Shown here piece after piece: positions 62,609-64,000 of a stretch of DNA of 64,000 nucleotides. Position 1 is the first letter of the stretch. Each line of letters begins with the position of its first letter. Source of the DNA: Neorickettsia findlayensis (GTDB lineage: Bacteria > Pseudomonadota > Alphaproteobacteria > Rickettsiales > Anaplasmataceae); assembly GCF_009856525.1 (NCBI RefSeq), contig NZ_CP047224.1, positions 372,001 to 436,000 of the forward strand, in the 5' to 3' direction. A program made the position numbers and the translations under genes. Below the pieces are notes generated by a model that saw only the letters and a program-made list of their open reading frames with translations, was not told where the DNA came from and ran no database searches.

Positions 62609-64000
62609 CTAATACTCCTTCAACAGCATTGAACGTAAACGCTTCACAAGGACCATGAACTTATTCATATCAAGTTCTCCAGAAGACGCAACCTCGTTAT
62701 AAAATGACTTATAGCGCTCAAGTTTTGCAGAGTACTTACTACTCCACTTTTCAATTGATGCACTGTAGTCAACGTCTTCGGTGACATATTTTGCAATTTC
62801 ACGAGTAAATGCAAACTGCTCTTTACAGAGTTCATCTAGCAGACAATACACGGACATTCTTTGCCAGTAAGAACCATTTTCAAACTTTTCGCATGCCATT
62901 TCCCTTAAAGAGGAAAGAGATAAAGCTGCACCTACATTAAAATAAATCCGTCCGACAGTCAGACAATCTATTTTGTGATCATCATTCTCAAGAATGATCC
63001 TACGGGTCTGTACAATTCCCAAAGCAGCTTCAATAAATCCCAAGCTTGCTAATTTAGCACTCAGTTCAGTTGGTAGACCAATAGATTCAAATACACAAAG
63101 CGAGTCTTGATACTTTTTAAGAGAAGCAGCGTCAAGGATTTCCACTAATCTTTGACTTATTTCTCTAATTTCTTGAGAGAAATCTTCTACAAGTGAGATA
63201 ATGTTTATTGGATTCAGACAATTTTTGAGCAACCAATGCACTGAACGGTTTAAAAATTGCACAAAGATCGAATCAATACCATGAAAAGAATGAATATCCA
63301 CTTTCCCAATAAAATTCTCGAGCTCATCAAAAATTGGGGAGAGTTCATATATTTCCATAACTGCAACAAGCACATAGATTACCTCTTTAGATGAGAAACC
63401 AGTGTTCTGAACTATGTTTTGAACAAACGTACATCCAAATCTGTTAATGATGTCGTTAGCAAGCTTCGTTGCAATGATCTCACGTCTAAGAGGATGATTT
63501 AAGATCTCACTCATGAACCTTTCCCGCATCAGGGTTGGAAAATAATTTATAAGATAGCGATTCAAAATCTTTTCATCTGGCAAGTTAGAAGTTATAATTT
63601 TTTCATAGATGTACATCTTGCTGTAAGCTGATAACACAGCTAACTGAGGTCGCTCAAAGCTTCTACCTTCTGCGAACAGGCGTTTTATTTCGTCATCGGA
63701 GGGTAAAAACTCTACCTTCCTATCTAAAAGACCCACTTTAACTAGCTTGTTTAGCAAATTCTGATACTGTTCAAGTTGTCTACCGGATCTCATTATCTCC
63801 ATCGCCATCATAAGAGACTGAACCCTGTTTATATTCAGAAGTATTAATTTAACTACTTCTGGCTCTATTGCTACCAGCAGAGCATCCCGTTCTTCAAGCG
63901 TAATCTTCCTCGATTTTACAGCGCTGGAAAGGGCAATTTTTATATTGACCTCCATATCGGAACACGACACACCAGCACAGTTATCTATAAAGTCTGTGTT
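62609..64000 (-). CDS. gdhB: NAD-specific glutamate dehydrogenase, C-terminal part (5' end outside window)
   Basis: The frame stays open to base 64000, so the gene starts beyond the window; the GTG at 63970 is internal. Visible: NTDFIDNCAGVSCSDMEVNIKI, then ERPQLAVLSAYSKMYIYEKIITSNLPDE, RYLINYFPTLMRERFMSEILNHPLRREIIATKLANDIINR, all characteristic of the very large (about 1,600-residue) alphaproteobacterial enzyme that deaminates glutamate to 2-oxoglutarate. In this bacterium glutamate and glutamine are probably a main carbon source; this is inference. It is followed directly by tatB. Confidence 0.9.
   Translation of the reverse strand, partial: NTDFIDNCAGVSCSDMEVNIKIALSSAVKSRKITLEERDALLVAIEPEVVKLILLNINRVQSLMMAMEIMRSGRQLEQYQNLLNKLVKVGLLDRKVEFLPSDDEIKRLFAEGRSFERPQLAVLSAYSKMYIYEKIITSNLPDEKILNRYLINYFPTLMRERFMSEILNHPLRREIIATKLANDIINRFGCTFVQNIVQNTGFSSKEVIYVLVAVMEIYELSPIFDELENFIGKVDIHSFHGIDSIFVQFLNRSVHWLLKNCLNPINIISLVEDFSQEIREISQRLVEILDAASLKKYQDSLCVFESIGLPTELSAKLASLGFIEAALGIVQTRRIILENDDHKIDCLTVGRIYFNVGAALSLSSLREMACEKFENGSYWQRMSVYCLLDELCKEQFAFTREIAKYVTEDVDYSASIEKWSSKYSAKLERYKSFYNEVASSGELDMNKFMVLVKRLRSMLLKEY

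Noticed and set aside
1-64000. CRISPR array, complete insertion sequence, rRNA operon or replication origin
   Set aside because: I looked for regularly spaced repeats, terminal inverted repeats, rRNA-like sequence and DnaA-box clusters and saw none.

Overview
The window looks like chromosome of an obligate intracellular alphaproteobacterium of the Anaplasmataceae, most likely Neorickettsia. The species is not decided. The call rests on gene content and sequence character, not on a database search: moderate-to-low GC, a circularly permuted two-piece tmRNA gene, alphaproteobacterial TrcR, SspB and NAD-glutamate dehydrogenase types, an orphan gene-transfer-agent-like capsid gene, a CADD-type TenA-family protein, a decaying murF, a giant ankyrin protein, PleD, and intact metK, folate, riboflavin, thiazole, purine and pyrimidine genes. 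Most genes are single housekeeping genes on alternating strands with long AT-rich spacers and few operons.

Region 1-9 kb: the 3' end of an outer-membrane-like protein, an Fe-S carrier with an unusual insertion, dgt with a duplicated upstream region, recO, the permuted ssrA followed directly by its functional partner sspB, lpd, yraN and mgtE. Region 9-21 kb: an orphan HK97-type capsid gene, addA, mnmA, a zinc-finger gene overlapping dnaQ, pepP, a hydrolase, cycM, purN, pepA and tRNA-His. Region 21-36 kb: aspS, a truncated murF, pstA plus a ferric-type ABC ATPase and tatA, thiG, folP, folK, metK, an IS1-InsA-like orphan, ybaB, dnaX, a CADD-like gene and htpG.

Region 36-52 kb: a giant ankyrin-like gene split by a CCC-TAG frameshift, the lnt/asmA pair, ribD, then rpmE-carA-folB-ligA. 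Region 52-64 kb: trcR and leuS, a lipoprotein with two copies of a four-cysteine motif, a C1/LexA-like repressor with palindromic operators, ccmC-pyrB, a novel membrane protein with a Thr/Ser/Lys/Arg-rich stalk, and the gdh-tatB-pleD cluster, whose gdh runs off the window.

Functional threads: folate (folP, folK, folB and a possible pABA-forming CADD protein), nucleotides (purN, carA, pyrB, dgt), cytochrome c biogenesis (ccmC, cycM), Tat export (tatA and tatB at separate loci), ribosome rescue (ssrA, sspB), DNA repair and replication (recO, addA, dnaQ, dnaX, ligA), and likely host-interaction proteins (ankyrin protein, lipoprotein, stalked membrane protein). The best leads for undescribed biology are the candidate +1 frameshift in the ankyrin gene, the duplicated-cysteine lipoprotein, the stalked membrane protein, the structured RNA candidate near 1.2 kb and the 67-bp duplication ahead of dgt.
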